Notes: a model not told the origin generated them from the letters alone. Shown: positions 9,490 through 15,523, counted from the stretch's first letter. The stretch is 33,088 bases of DNA from a virus (IMGVR_UViG_3300032180_000027:1-33088); one strand, 5' to 3'. Program-made: numbers and translations.

Positions 9490-9846
9490 ATGGACCCTAC
9501 AGCCCAGAACGTAGGCGTTGGCGGGGTTCTATTCTTGGCAGCGCTTGGGATGTTTTTGAAATATCGCCCATGGGAACGCAAGAATGGTAATGGCGACGGA
9601 AGGCATTCAAAGGCTGGCGACCTAGACCCTGAAATATGGACCGCCAAGATTCGCAAGATTGTTCAGGATGAGAACGAAAATTTGATGCGGGATTTTAGGC
9701 TGCTCTTGGAAGCAAGAACGGGAACATTAGTGAAAGAGTTGCGCGAGCCGATTATGGAGAACATTGACCAGACGCGCCATGATTTACGGAACGATATGCA
9801 GACAGTTATCGGAACTGTGTATCAGGTAAGGAAGAAAACTGAGTAA
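9490..9846 (+). CDS. Single-pass membrane protein with coiled-coil tail
   Basis: 118 residues. One N-terminal membrane helix (VGVGGVLFLAALGMFLKY) is followed by a basic Gly/Asn-rich linker and a long charged helical part (KIRKIVQDENENLMRDF, LRNDMQTVIGTVYQVRKK) likely to form a coiled coil. It lies 18 bases after the holin-like gene. Topology resembles phage lysis accessory proteins or inner-membrane spanins, but no spanin partner with a lipobox was found. Function unassigned. Confidence 0.6.
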   Translation: MDPTAQNVGVGGVLFLAALGMFLKYRPWERKNGNGDGRHSKAGDLDPEIWTAKIRKIVQDENENLMRDFRLLLEARTGTLVKELREPIMENIDQTRHDLRNDMQTVIGTVYQVRKKTE

Positions 9847-9858
9847 GTCGGGGGCTTA

Positions 9859-10083
9859 GTGGAGACAGCAGCATGGGGAGCCGTAATCACCGCCTTTATC
9901 GGACTTATCGCCTTGATGTTCCGGCTCACCGTGGGCACTTTCCGGCGAGAGATTGCCGACCTCAAGAAGCACATTGACCGTGAGAACCTGGAAGCTGACA
10001 GGAAATACTTCAAATTTTACAGGGAATTCATCGCGCTTCGTATTAAGCTGGCAAAGCATATGGGAATCAACGGAGACGACTAG
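9859..10083 (+). CDS. Small membrane protein with coiled coil (haemolysin XhlA-like topology)
   Basis: 74 residues from a GTG 12 bases after the previous stop. Residues about 6-24 form a membrane helix (AVITAFIGLIALMFRL); the remainder is a charged helix (RREIADLKKHIDRENLEADRKYF) of coiled-coil type. Phage lysis cassettes often hold small proteins with one helix plus a coiled coil, such as XhlA, although there the membrane helix is usually C-terminal. It follows two other membrane-protein genes in the same direction. Assignment to lysis is by context. Confidence 0.55.
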   Translation: METAAWGAVITAFIGLIALMFRLTVGTFRREIADLKKHIDRENLEADRKYFKFYREFIALRIKLAKHMGINGDD

Positions 10084-10107
10084 CCGATAGGCTAAAGGAG
10101 AACTACT

Positions 10108-10305
10108 ATTTCAGGTGGACACCGCCCGGGTTTGGATGCAACTGTAACAGTGCTTCAGGTAACGGACAAAGGAATCTTCATTTCCTTTGCCGACGCCGAG
10201 GATGTTGAATACTTCAAAGTAGGAGGCCGTTTTGTCGCTTTCTTTACTCCTATTAGCGGCGATCTGGCTGGCGAAGCGAACACCAAACCAGAGTCCGGCG
10301 ATTAG
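10108..10305 (+). CDS. Small unknown protein with probable ATT start
   Basis: A 65-residue frame closed upstream by a TAA at 10093-10095. AAAGGAG at 10094-10100 is followed, seven bases later, by ATT at 10108; there is no ATG, and the later TTG (10132) and GTG (10150) are too far from this site. The product reads like a real protein (PGLDATVTVLQVTDKGIF, AEDVEYFKVGGRFVAFF, then an acidic tail). Either ATT is used as a rare start, as in infC, or the start ATG is mutated or misread. Family unknown. The next gene overlaps its 3' end. Confidence 0.55.
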   Translation: MSGGHRPGLDATVTVLQVTDKGIFISFADAEDVEYFKVGGRFVAFFTPISGDLAGEANTKPESGD

Positions 10306-10477
10306 GATTTGGTTCGAGACTCAGCTTTGGGGCACAGCCGTAATAGAGGCTTGCCAATTCATCCTCGGCTGGCAGCATCCAATTTACACGTTCATTTGGA
10401 TGGCTTACACGGCCATTATCCTTATAGCCTCCTCAATCGTGGTTTGGGAAGTATGGAATCTGCCGCAATCCTCGTAG
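10232..10477 (+). CDS. Small multi-pass membrane protein
   Basis: 81 residues from a TTG start; AGGAGG at 10221-10226 lies five bases upstream and decides the start. Predicted membrane segments are residues about 2-14 (LSLLLLAAIWLA), and about 50-74 (YTFIWMAYTAIILIASSIVVW), with a weaker middle one near 35-45. The gene overlaps its upstream neighbour by 74 bases in another frame and its downstream neighbour by 25. It belongs to the run of small membrane proteins that ends the rightward tail/lysis unit. Function unknown; accessory holin is possible. Confidence 0.55.
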   Translation: MSLSLLLLAAIWLAKRTPNQSPAIRIWFETQLWGTAVIEACQFILGWQHPIYTFIWMAYTAIILIASSIVVWEVWNLPQSS

Positions 10478-10719
10478 AAGGGCTGTTCTTGGCGTTGCTG
10501 GGCTTGCTAGCAATCGCAAGGACGCGCAAAGGGGTTGTGGCCACCCTCGGGCTATTGTGGCTGTCCTTGGCCCTCTTTGACTTTTCGCTCTTGCTGTTCC
10601 CCGGCTGGGAGACTTGGCGGGATTGTATGTCTTATATAATCTTCATCACGGCTATGCTGTGGCTGGCAACTAGTCGCTGGCGGCGCCCTCATCCCCCTGC
10701 TCAATCGCCCACGGAATAA
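10453..10719 (+). CDS. Small multi-pass membrane protein
   Basis: 88 residues from the ATG at 10453, preceded by a weak GGGAA site; longer upstream reading gives non-membrane, implausible sequence. Three likely helices: ESAAILVEGLFLALLGLLAI, ATLGLLWLSLALFDFSLLLF and MSYIIFITAMLWLA, with a basic/proline-rich C-terminal tail. It is the last gene of the rightward unit and its final 50 bases overlap the 3' end of the leftward Tlde1-like gene. Function unknown; its place among holin-like candidates next to a peptidoglycan-acting gene suggests a lysis role. Confidence 0.55.
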   Translation: MESAAILVEGLFLALLGLLAIARTRKGVVATLGLLWLSLALFDFSLLLFPGWETWRDCMSYIIFITAMLWLATSRWRRPHPPAQSPTE

Positions 10720-11074
10720 CCTGCAAGTCATGGTCGCCAGATTCCCAGATAGTCATTCTTGCTGACTTCGGCTGGATGATGCAGCCATCGCTCGCGGCTC
10801 CGGGATGCTCCAGCGAATCCCCGTGAATCATAAAGGCTGAACGACTGAACATCTCGTTGGCTGTGTCTGGCACTAAGTGCATGGCGTATGGACCATGCGA
10901 AGGCGAGTCAATCGGCTCGAGGATGGTGTACTTACCGCAAGGGATTGGCCCCATATTCGGGATGTGCTGGGCGCTCGGGTCGTTCTTGGCGATGCCTAGC
11001 CCTGAATAGCCGATAGCAAGCAAGTTCCCATCTGGCTTGAGCATTGCACCTGAATTTTGGATGTACGTAAACAT
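10670..11074 (-). CDS. Tlde1/DUF2778-type L,D-transpeptidase-like protein
   Basis: 134 residues. The pattern F-T-Y-x-Q-x-S-G at the start, ATGYSG-like IGYSGLG, NMGPIPCGKYTI, MHLVPD and then IHGDS with SDGCII is that of the Tlde1 domain (DUF2778), known from type VI secretion effectors that act as L,D-carboxypeptidase/transpeptidase on peptidoglycan. Candidate catalytic residues are His84 and Cys98. No signal peptide is seen, so export would need a holin or injection. It is the last gene of the long leftward operon but converges on the membrane-protein cluster, suggesting a lysis enzyme or an envelope-modifying factor. No SD site is visible before the start. Confidence 0.75.
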   Translation of the reverse strand: MFTYIQNSGAMLKPDGNLLAIGYSGLGIAKNDPSAQHIPNMGPIPCGKYTILEPIDSPSHGPYAMHLVPDTANEMFSRSAFMIHGDSLEHPGAASDGCIIQPKSARMTIWESGDHDLQVIPWAIEQGDEGAASD

Positions 11075-11088
11075 TGGCAGTTTTAAGA

Positions 11089-11121
11089 GGCCAGCAGGGG
11101 GTCTTCCAGACTTTGCTGGCC
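11089..11121 (-). other. Two-tier hairpin upstream of the Tlde1-like gene
   Basis: GGCCAGCA at 11089-11096 pairs perfectly with TGCTGGCC at 11114-11121, and inside it GTCT (11101-11104) pairs with AGAC (11108-11111) around a three-base loop. In the transcript of the leftward operon this folds 15 bases upstream of the Tlde1-like start codon, where no SD site is seen. No U-tract follows, so it is not a classic terminator. It may control translation of that gene or mRNA processing. Confidence 0.45.
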
Positions 11122-11242
11122 CCTAGGAAAAGACGGAACATACCCTCCTTGGACTGGGATTTTACTCACAAAACTTTTTAGGGCCAATCAAAGCTAGCCC
11201 CAGCAGGGATTCCAACCCGCCCTTCTAGCCTTGTCAGCCCTA

Positions 11243-11264
11243 TTCCCCGCTCTCGGGCAGGGAA
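11243..11264 (-). terminator. Hairpin just after the leftward 145-aa gene, terminator-like without U-tract
   Basis: On the minus strand TTCCCTGC pairs with GCGGGGAA (eight pairs including one G-U) around a six-base loop, beginning four bases after the TAA of the gene ending at 11268. The position fits a terminator or mRNA 3'-end protector, but there is no run of T after the stem. It would reduce read-through to the Tlde1-like gene. Confidence 0.35.
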
Positions 11265-11267
11265 CTC

Positions 11268-11705
11268 TTATGCGCTGGGCGGCGTAGCTGGGACGGTGAT
11301 GGAGTTCTGCAAGGCAACGATGGCATTCACAAGTCCTGCCTTTACGTCCGCGCTCACCGTAGCCGAGCCAGGGAAGTTATTCGCCACCCACTGGTCAAGC
11401 TCTGGCCCAATAGCCGCCACAACCGCCGAGAGCTTCTGTGAGCCTGCATTCGAGACATTCGTTAGCGCCGTCTCGCTCACCACCGCTTGCTGGAAAATCT
11501 TGCCAATGACCACCTGGAAACCCTGAATCAGCGGAGCCTCCGCCGGCAGGAGTAACGATGCCACGTTCGCCACTTGCGCCTCCGCATTCTGGACTTTCGC
11601 GCTGCCAAGGAAGCCAACTACGTCCTTGAGTCCGGTATAGATTGCGCTGCCTACGCGCTTTAGCCAACTGACGTGTCCTGCGGGAACTACTGGGGTTGTC
11701 GCCAT
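11268..11705 (-). CDS. Phage protein of unknown function, helix-rich
   Basis: 145 residues with a clear AAAGGAG site before the ATG. After a short start it has an amphipathic or weakly hydrophobic region (IYTGLKDVVGFLGSAKVQN) and Ala/Val-rich helices (EAQVANVASLLLPAEAPLIQ, QKLSAVVAAIGPELDQWV). No strong membrane helix and no catalytic motif. It is followed downstream by structured non-coding RNA and the Tlde1-like gene, and preceded by a membrane-anchored coiled-coil gene. That pair beside lysis genes suggests an envelope- or virion-associated role, but I do not recognise the family. Confidence 0.65.
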   Translation of the reverse strand: MATTPVVPAGHVSWLKRVGSAIYTGLKDVVGFLGSAKVQNAEAQVANVASLLLPAEAPLIQGFQVVIGKIFQQAVVSETALTNVSNAGSQKLSAVVAAIGPELDQWVANNFPGSATVSADVKAGLVNAIVALQNSITVPATPPSA

Positions 11706-11715
11706 TCCATCTCCT

Positions 11716-12369
11716 TTAGAATCCGTAAAGTCTGCCGATTAACTGGGCCGTGAAAAGAACAATCATTTTCGCCTTGTTGACAGGGGCCAGCAGCGTTTGC
11801 ACTTCCTTGTCTACTGCTATTCGCACATCTTTCATCGTTGCTGCCCCGTCCGCTGTGGCACTGGCGAGATTATTCGCTGATTCAGCCGTTGACGCAAGAG
11901 TTTCTTGTAGCTTTGGTGAAGAAATTACGGCATCGGCGTCTTCAATCGTTTTTTGTCCAGCCGCTGTTGCCTTGCTGAGGGCTAATAGGTTCTCCTGCAA
12001 GGCTGTCTGGGTCTTGGATAAAGACTGGTTTTGCTCTTTCACGCTGGCTACCAAACTCGGAAATACCGATTCGTTCAATGAGGCATCCGTCCGCTTTACA
12101 AGTGTTTGGATAGAGGCAGTAGTCTCCTTGATGGAGCCAAGGGCAAGAGTAGCGTATTGTGATTGTTTTTCGCTCGCTGTGTTCCATGTGGTAGCCGCCT
12201 TTCGTGTTTCATCCAAAGTCTGGCTCGTCTCGCGCAGCACCTTGTTTAGCTGGTCAAAGGTATATACGCTACGTTGTCGAGCATAGCGAATCGAATACGC
12301 ACCCTCAGCAGCCAGCCAAACCACAGCCAGCAAAGCCACACACCCTAGCCCTTGTAGGACCGTTTTCAC
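11716..12369 (-). CDS. Membrane-anchored coiled-coil protein
   Basis: 217 residues from a GTG at 12369 that overlaps the TGA of the upstream gene (GTGA), with AGGAAAGGAAG before it; an in-frame ATG at 12483 would add a segment that overlaps that gene and looks non-coding. One membrane helix lies at residues about 5-24 (LQGLGCVALLAVVWLAAE). A very long Ala/Thr/Ser/Gln-rich helical region follows (NKVLRETSQTLDETRKA, SLSKTQTALQENLLALSKA), typical of a coiled coil with methyl-accepting-like heptads. C-terminal residues are again hydrophobic (MIVLFTAQLIG). Probably an inner-membrane protein; function unknown. Confidence 0.65.
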   Translation of the reverse strand: MKTVLQGLGCVALLAVVWLAAEGAYSIRYARQRSVYTFDQLNKVLRETSQTLDETRKAATTWNTASEKQSQYATLALGSIKETTASIQTLVKRTDASLNESVFPSLVASVKEQNQSLSKTQTALQENLLALSKATAAGQKTIEDADAVISSPKLQETLASTAESANNLASATADGAATMKDVRIAVDKEVQTLLAPVNKAKMIVLFTAQLIGRLYGF

Positions 12370-12581
12370 TCGGGCTTCTTCCTTTCCTGAGGCGCTCCCG
12401 CCCGCTGCGTAAATTGCCCACAGCGACACAAGACGCAACCAATCTGTGTATGCCTGAAATCGCGATGCCCACAGGTCGAGCAAATATGTTTCTGCTCCCC
12501 TCGCTTGGCAAGCAAACCGATTATCCCAACGATGCAGATGAATATAAGCATCGAGAGGAACACTTGGGATTCATTGCTCAT
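12366..12581 (-). CDS. Membrane protein with zinc ribbon
   Basis: 71 residues. One N-terminal membrane helix (QVFLSMLIFICIVGIIGLLA) precedes a basic linker and a cysteine cluster: CSTCGH at about residues 34-39 and CVLCRC at 49-54, forming a likely zinc ribbon on the cytoplasmic side. The 3' end overlaps the next gene start by GTGA. A GAGGAA site lies somewhat far upstream. Family not recognised. Confidence 0.6.
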   Translation of the reverse strand: MSNESQVFLSMLIFICIVGIIGLLAKRGEQKHICSTCGHRDFRHTQIGCVLCRCGQFTQRAGAPQERKKPE

Positions 12582-12597
12582 CGCCCCGCCCGCTTCC

Positions 12598-12783
12598 TCA
12601 TGCGAATTTGTCCATCACGGTAATCATCGCCCATGCAATAAAGGACAGCCACACTAGTGCTCCGCAGATTCCCTTCCAACCGTAATCGAATGGCGCTTTG
12701 CGGTCGAGAAATAGGATAAGTTGCCCAACCCATGCACCACCTGCGAGAAGAAATACGATTCCCAATATCACCAAAAAGCTCAT
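12598..12783 (-). CDS. Two-pass small membrane protein
   Basis: 61 residues from an ATG with a purine-rich AAGGGAGGGGGAG site. Two membrane helices: residues about 2-24 (SFLVILGIVFLLAGGAWVG) and about 38-57 (CGALVWLSFIAWAMITVM), joined by a charged loop (DRKAPFDYG). It sits 16 bases upstream of the zinc-ribbon membrane protein. Function unknown; small hydrophobic proteins like this in early phage operons often interfere with host membrane functions. Confidence 0.6.
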   Translation of the reverse strand: MSFLVILGIVFLLAGGAWVGQLILFLDRKAPFDYGWKGICGALVWLSFIAWAMITVMDKFA

Positions 12784-12801
12784 CTCCCCCTCCCTTTCTA
12801 G

Positions 12802-12915
12802 CTACCCGCCTCGCCTGCTTGTAGGGCACTCGCTGGCCGCACCGTCTGGTCCGTACAGGCCCGTGGGAGCGAATGTCGGACACTGCGAGCACCCTATAAG
12901 CAAGCGAACCGTCAT
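12802..12915 (-). CDS. 37-aa cysteine-containing micro-protein
   Basis: The ATG overlaps the TGA of the upstream zinc-finger gene (ATGA), a coupling used throughout this operon. The product contains IGCSQCPTFAPTGLYGPDG and a later EC, so up to three cysteines in a compact, Pro/Gly-rich sequence. A competing frame through the same bases also looks open, so coding status rests on the coupling and sequence quality. Function unknown. Confidence 0.45.
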   Translation of the reverse strand: MTVRLLIGCSQCPTFAPTGLYGPDGAASECPTSRRGG

Positions 12916-13091
12916 CCTTTCCGCGTCCTCGCCAGCAAGTCGACGGCCCTAAACTTCCTACAATCTTCGCAATACGGGCAATGCTCGTATGAATACAATC
13001 GCTTTTGGCCAGCGGGAATCAAGTAGACTCCCTCGCAGTTAAGGCATCGCACTTGCCGCCACCGCTTACTTCCTCTCCCGCTCTGGGTCAT
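12912..13091 (-). CDS. Small zinc-ribbon protein
   Basis: 59 residues from the ATG that overlaps the previous TGA (ATGA), with GGAGG about six bases upstream. Cysteines at about 16 and 19 (VRCLNCEG) and 38, 41 and 44 (CPYCEDC) suggest one zinc ribbon; the rest is basic. A longer upstream start would overlap the neighbouring gene and lacks support. Probably a nucleic-acid or protein-binding early protein; no named family. Confidence 0.6.
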   Translation of the reverse strand: MTQSGRGSKRWRQVRCLNCEGVYLIPAGQKRLYSYEHCPYCEDCRKFRAVDLLARTRKG

Positions 13092-13348
13092 GGCTGGCCT
13101 CCCACCAATGCTCGAATATGTTCGCCAACTGTTCCAACGTGGCCGCCTGCATCGGCCCATGCATCTGCAAGTTCTGCGGTTTCTTCAATCAGTTTTTTGA
13201 TTGCCACCAACTGCGGGATAGTCCAAGACAATTCACCGTTGATTGATTGCATTTTTTCAAAGATTGGCGCGACTATGTGACAAGCGCACTCGCACTCTTT
13301 CCCGGGTTCAAGTTGATGGAAATTGGTGCAATAGAAGCAAACTTTCAT
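13088..13348 (-). CDS. Cysteine-rich small phage protein
   Basis: 86 residues with AAAGGAG nine bases before the ATG. The N-terminus has a CFYC pair and a CECAC cluster followed by His, a likely metal site. The C-terminal half is an acidic helix (IPQLVAIKKLIEETAELADAW) resembling nucleotide-pyrophosphohydrolase MazG-like or HTH-like helices, but without the MazG motif. ATGA overlap with the gene downstream. The upstream RBS region is part of a dispersed repeat shared with the methyltransferase gene. Function unknown. Confidence 0.6.
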   Translation of the reverse strand: MKVCFYCTNFHQLEPGKECECACHIVAPIFEKMQSINGELSWTIPQLVAIKKLIEETAELADAWADAGGHVGTVGEHIRALVGGQP

Positions 13349-13386
13349 TGTGCGCTCTCCTTTGCCGCTTTGCTCGGCCCCGCCAT
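13345..13386 (-). CDS. 13-codon mini-ORF with TGATG and ATGA couplings
   Basis: The ATG overlaps the TGA of the gene ending at 13386 (TGATG), and its own TGA overlaps the ATG of the gene starting at 13348 (AATGA). The peptide is MAGPSKAAKESAQ. The first 12 residues of the methyltransferase are MTQPSKAGKDSG, clearly related, and the DNA is nearly identical around the SD site. It may be a leader peptide for translational coupling, or a remnant left by recombination between RBS regions. Confidence 0.35.
   Translation of the reverse strand: MAGPSKAAKESAQ
13358..13378. repeat. Dispersed 21-bp repeat, copy 1 (RBS region)
   Basis: This 21-base stretch matches 15286-15306 at 20 of 21 positions. On the minus strand both copies carry AAAGGA at their downstream end and encode the related peptide start PSKAxK. 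Copy 1 lies before the gene starting at 13348. Confidence 0.7.
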
Positions 13387-13679
13387 CACTCGGCCTCTTT
13401 CCCTTCCAGGACCGCGACCAGCCGCGCCACGGGACATCCAGTTACATGTGCATGTGTCTTTGGTGATTCTGGCCGATGGCCGCAAGGACAGTGCGTCTCA
13501 ATTTCTGCTACGAGTTCTCGCATTTTAGCCTGCGCTGCTATGTGCGGAGCCAGCGCGTCGGCGTGCCATTTGTAGGTTTGCTCTTTATCGGCATTGTGGC
13601 CATGCCATTCCCTGCTGCGTTCTAGCCACTCCCGCTGCAATGCTTCCAACCCGCCCGCTGCTCGTTCGCCGGTGCTCAT
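13386..13679 (-). CDS. Helical small phage protein with Cys/His cluster
   Basis: 97 residues; the ATG overlaps the TGA of the upstream gene (ATGA). The first part is charged and helical (EALQREWLERSREWHG, EQTYKWHADALAPHIAA). The second half holds a CPCGHRPESPKTHAH stretch and a later C, a plausible metal-binding site of CxC/H type. Typical of short proteins that accumulate in phage early operons. Function unknown. Confidence 0.6.
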   Translation of the reverse strand: MSTGERAAGGLEALQREWLERSREWHGHNADKEQTYKWHADALAPHIAAQAKMRELVAEIETHCPCGHRPESPKTHAHVTGCPVARLVAVLEGKEAE

Positions 13680-14011
13680 TTGCTGGCCTCCAGTTCTGCT
13701 AGGCGCTTCTCAATCCACAGTTCGATTTCGTTGCAAACCGCCATTCTTGTGTGCTCTATGCTGTCGTTCAGCCCAGCTAAGGAAATAGCCACAACATCAA
13801 TGGCCAGCGATTCAGGAACAATCAGACCTACTCGTATCTTTTCTTGCTGGTCGCGCCGCACGGCCCGGAACTCTGCGGCAAGCGCTGGCGCAAAATTACG
13901 TCTGAGAGCATGGCGAAATGACTTCGCCTCTTCGCCCGAATAGTGGGCGCGAAACAATTCGTCAAGCGCTTTGTTCGCCCTCTCCAAGTCCACGTCCGGC
14001 TTGTCAGCCAC
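13676..14011 (-). CDS. Small helical phage protein
   Basis: 111 residues from the GTG at 14011, preferred because GGAGG lies five bases upstream; the in-frame ATG at 14068 would lengthen the overlap with the HNH gene. The sequence is charged and helical (DLERANKALDELFRAHYSG, PALAAEFRAVRRDQQEKI) and ends in an ATGA overlap with the next gene. No catalytic or metal motif. Function unknown. Confidence 0.55.
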   Translation of the reverse strand: MADKPDVDLERANKALDELFRAHYSGEEAKSFRHALRRNFAPALAAEFRAVRRDQQEKIRVGLIVPESLAIDVVAISLAGLNDSIEHTRMAVCNEIELWIEKRLAELEASK

Positions 14012-14411
14012 GGGCGGCCTCCATTCTTGCTCGACGTTCAGCCTTGTGCCGCTTCCAATGGCAGTCAATACACACCCAAATTACTTCCAACGGCTTGGTG
14101 TAATCCTCGTGGTGTCCATGAATTTCCCGTTTCTGCTTTCTCGCTCCGCAATCTTGGCAGACAGACGGTTTCTTGATAACTCCCCACCAGACTTTCCTGT
14201 GTAGAGTGGTGCGGGCATGCCACTTAACGGGGTCCTTTTTGTGACGTGCGCGTTCGTCTTTACTGCTCCGGTTTCTGGGATGCTTCTTCCTGTATTCCCT
14301 CTCATATTCCAGGACTTTCTCGGGGAAGCGCCATCTGTACTCCTGCATCTGAAGCCGATGCCTTTCTCGTTGCTCAGGAGTTCTCGGGTATTTTTTACGT
14401 TCACTTGCCAT
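14004..14411 (-). CDS. HNH endonuclease-like protein
   Basis: 135 residues with GAGGAGAG upstream of the ATG. The N-terminal 80 residues are strongly basic, as in nucleases with flexible DNA-binding arms. The C-terminal part has CQDCG (Cys85, Cys88), HGHHEDYTKPLEV (98-110) and CIDCHWKRH (114-122): an HNH fold with a structural zinc, close to the HGHHxDYxKPLxVxWxCxxCH pattern frequent in phage HNH proteins. It could be a free-standing homing nuclease, or a nicking enzyme for packaging or recombination. It overlaps the next gene by eight bases. Confidence 0.75.
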   Translation of the reverse strand: MASERKKYPRTPEQRERHRLQMQEYRWRFPEKVLEYEREYRKKHPRNRSSKDERARHKKDPVKWHARTTLHRKVWWGVIKKPSVCQDCGARKQKREIHGHHEDYTKPLEVIWVCIDCHWKRHKAERRARMEAARG

Positions 14412-14604
14412 CGCTCTCCTCGCTCCCGCCCAGCAAAACTCTCAGCGGTAACCTGCACCTAGCTAGCGTCCAGATGCTCCGGCGTGAGGTACTCGCTTTC
14501 GCGTTTCCCGCCAGCTCTGTATGACCGTCACCAGCTACCGCTTTGATGCCCCGAGCGCCGTATACACGGCTGACTCGCCCGGAGCAAAACTCGTTTACCC
14601 GCAC
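14401..14604 (-). CDS. Small unknown protein with GTG start in a repeated RBS
   Basis: 67 residues. The GTG at 14604 lies seven bases after GGAGG within the 28-bp direct repeat at 14602-14629, and the stop overlaps the HNH start by 11 bases. The N-terminal part (VNEFCSGRVSRVYGARG) reads well; the C-terminal part is less convincing. An alternative frame here ends in EYLTPEHLDAS, hinting at a frameshift near 14530. Family unknown. Confidence 0.4.
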   Translation of the reverse strand: MRVNEFCSGRVSRVYGARGIKAVAGDGHTELAGNAKASTSRRSIWTLARCRLPLRVLLGGSEESDGK

Positions 14605-15314
14605 TGGGATGCCTCCGCGCCCCGCCGTCTATTGAATTGCCTCGCAATATATTCGGAATAGGCGGGGGGAATAGCTTCCGCTATCTCTTTCCTACTTTTC
14701 ATCCAATGAATCCCCATTGCGTCTTGGTATATTGCCGCAGTTCCCATCTTCGGGTCGCGTTCAATCCCATGCGCGGCCAAAACTTTTCGAGAATTTCCGC
14801 ACATCGTTCCATCATGTACGCCAACATAGTCCACACCCTCAAGAAGTCCCTTGTGACTTTTGTGTTTCGGCTCCGCTACCGGGAAGCTGGTTTCAAAATA
14901 CCTATGACGCAAAACCCTAAGGCCGAATTGCAATCCGCATAACCTAACGGGATTTATCAAATGGTTTCTTGCATCCTCTACGTTCTCAATGACGTAATTG
15001 TATTTACCAATCCTGTCCCTCGTTTTCGCTATCAAGTCTTCATGCCGTTCCCTTGCGTGAAGTGCCGTGGAACGACTGTATTTTTGGCATGGTGGACTTG
15101 CCCACACAAAATCGAAGCCATAAGGGTCTACCTTTAAAGCATCTGCTTGAACAAAATGAAAGGGATAGCGTGGCTGCGGTTTAATATCAATACCCATAAT
15201 CCAAGTATTCGGGAAAGCGCGATGCAATCCCATTGCCGCACCGCCAGCACCGCAGAATAAGTCGAGCACTCTCATCGCCCCGCTGTCCTTTCCCGCTTTG
15301 CTCGGCTGGGTCAT
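14595..15314 (-). CDS. dcm-like: C5-cytosine DNA methyltransferase
   Basis: 239 residues. Motif I LDLFCGAGG (17-25), motif IV SPPCQ with catalytic Cys76, motif VI VIENVE (108-113), a motif VIII-like RHRYFE (137-142) and a C-terminal PPAYSEYIARQF of motifs IX-X are all present. At 239 residues it is short for the family, leaving little room for a target-recognition domain, as in many phage enzymes. It transfers a methyl group from S-adenosylmethionine to cytosine C5. No restriction enzyme is adjacent, so it probably protects phage DNA from host restriction. ATG at 15314 overlaps the upstream TGA; the ATG of motif I (15275) is an alternative start. Confidence 0.88.
   Translation of the reverse strand: MTQPSKAGKDSGAMRVLDLFCGAGGAAMGLHRAFPNTWIMGIDIKPQPRYPFHFVQADALKVDPYGFDFVWASPPCQKYSRSTALHARERHEDLIAKTRDRIGKYNYVIENVEDARNHLINPVRLCGLQFGLRVLRHRYFETSFPVAEPKHKSHKGLLEGVDYVGVHDGTMCGNSRKVLAAHGIERDPKMGTAAIYQDAMGIHWMKSRKEIAEAIPPAYSEYIARQFNRRRGAEASQCG
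14602..14629. repeat. 28-bp direct repeat, copy 1
   Basis: Identical over 28 bases to 15572-15599. On the minus strand each copy supplies GGAGG followed seven bases later by a GTG start, and overlaps the 3' end of a gene. It is thus a duplicated translation-start cassette at the 3' end of the methyltransferase. Confidence 0.85.
15286..15306. repeat. Dispersed 21-bp repeat, copy 2
   Basis: Matches 13358-13378 at 20 of 21 positions; here it encodes the N-terminal residues of the methyltransferase (PSKAGK) and an AAAGGA site before its internal ATG. Confidence 0.7.
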
Positions 15315-15523
15315 GCGCCACGCTCCCGGCGAGTGAGGGGGCGCAGGTCAGCTTCGTTCCACTTCCCGCTGAATCCCGGCGTCGCCATCTCGTATTGAAA
15401 CTGCCAAGTTGTTTGCAGGGTTTTGGGATAGATAGTGGCGATTTTCATCATATAAGTCTCATCGCTTTTCCACACCACCACCTGCCCCACCCGAAAACGG
15501 GCATTACGCTGCTTTGTTGGCAC
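15311..15523 (-). CDS. Small phage protein, SH3/KOW-like pattern
   Basis: 70 residues from a GTG with GAGAGGG five bases upstream. The sequence FRVGQVVVWKSDETYMMKIAT followed by YEMATPGFSGKWNEADLRPLT has the look of a small SH3-like beta barrel (a KxGDxV-type entry and a final ADLRP). Such mini-proteins are frequent in phage early regions. Its TGA overlaps the methyltransferase ATG, so they are probably translated together. Function unknown. Confidence 0.6.
   Translation of the reverse strand: MPTKQRNARFRVGQVVVWKSDETYMMKIATIYPKTLQTTWQFQYEMATPGFSGKWNEADLRPLTRRERGA

Noticed and set aside
11190-11280. tRNA-like stretch on the minus strand (T-arm-like GGTTGGAATCC and a near acceptor match)
   Set aside because: No proper anticodon or D arm can be drawn, the T-stem has mismatches and the 5' part lies inside a gene. 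At best a remnant.
12204-12623. 139-codon plus-strand frame opposite the coiled-coil and zinc-ribbon genes
   Set aside because: Low-complexity shadow; the minus-strand genes show membrane helices, CxxC pairs and start/stop coupling.
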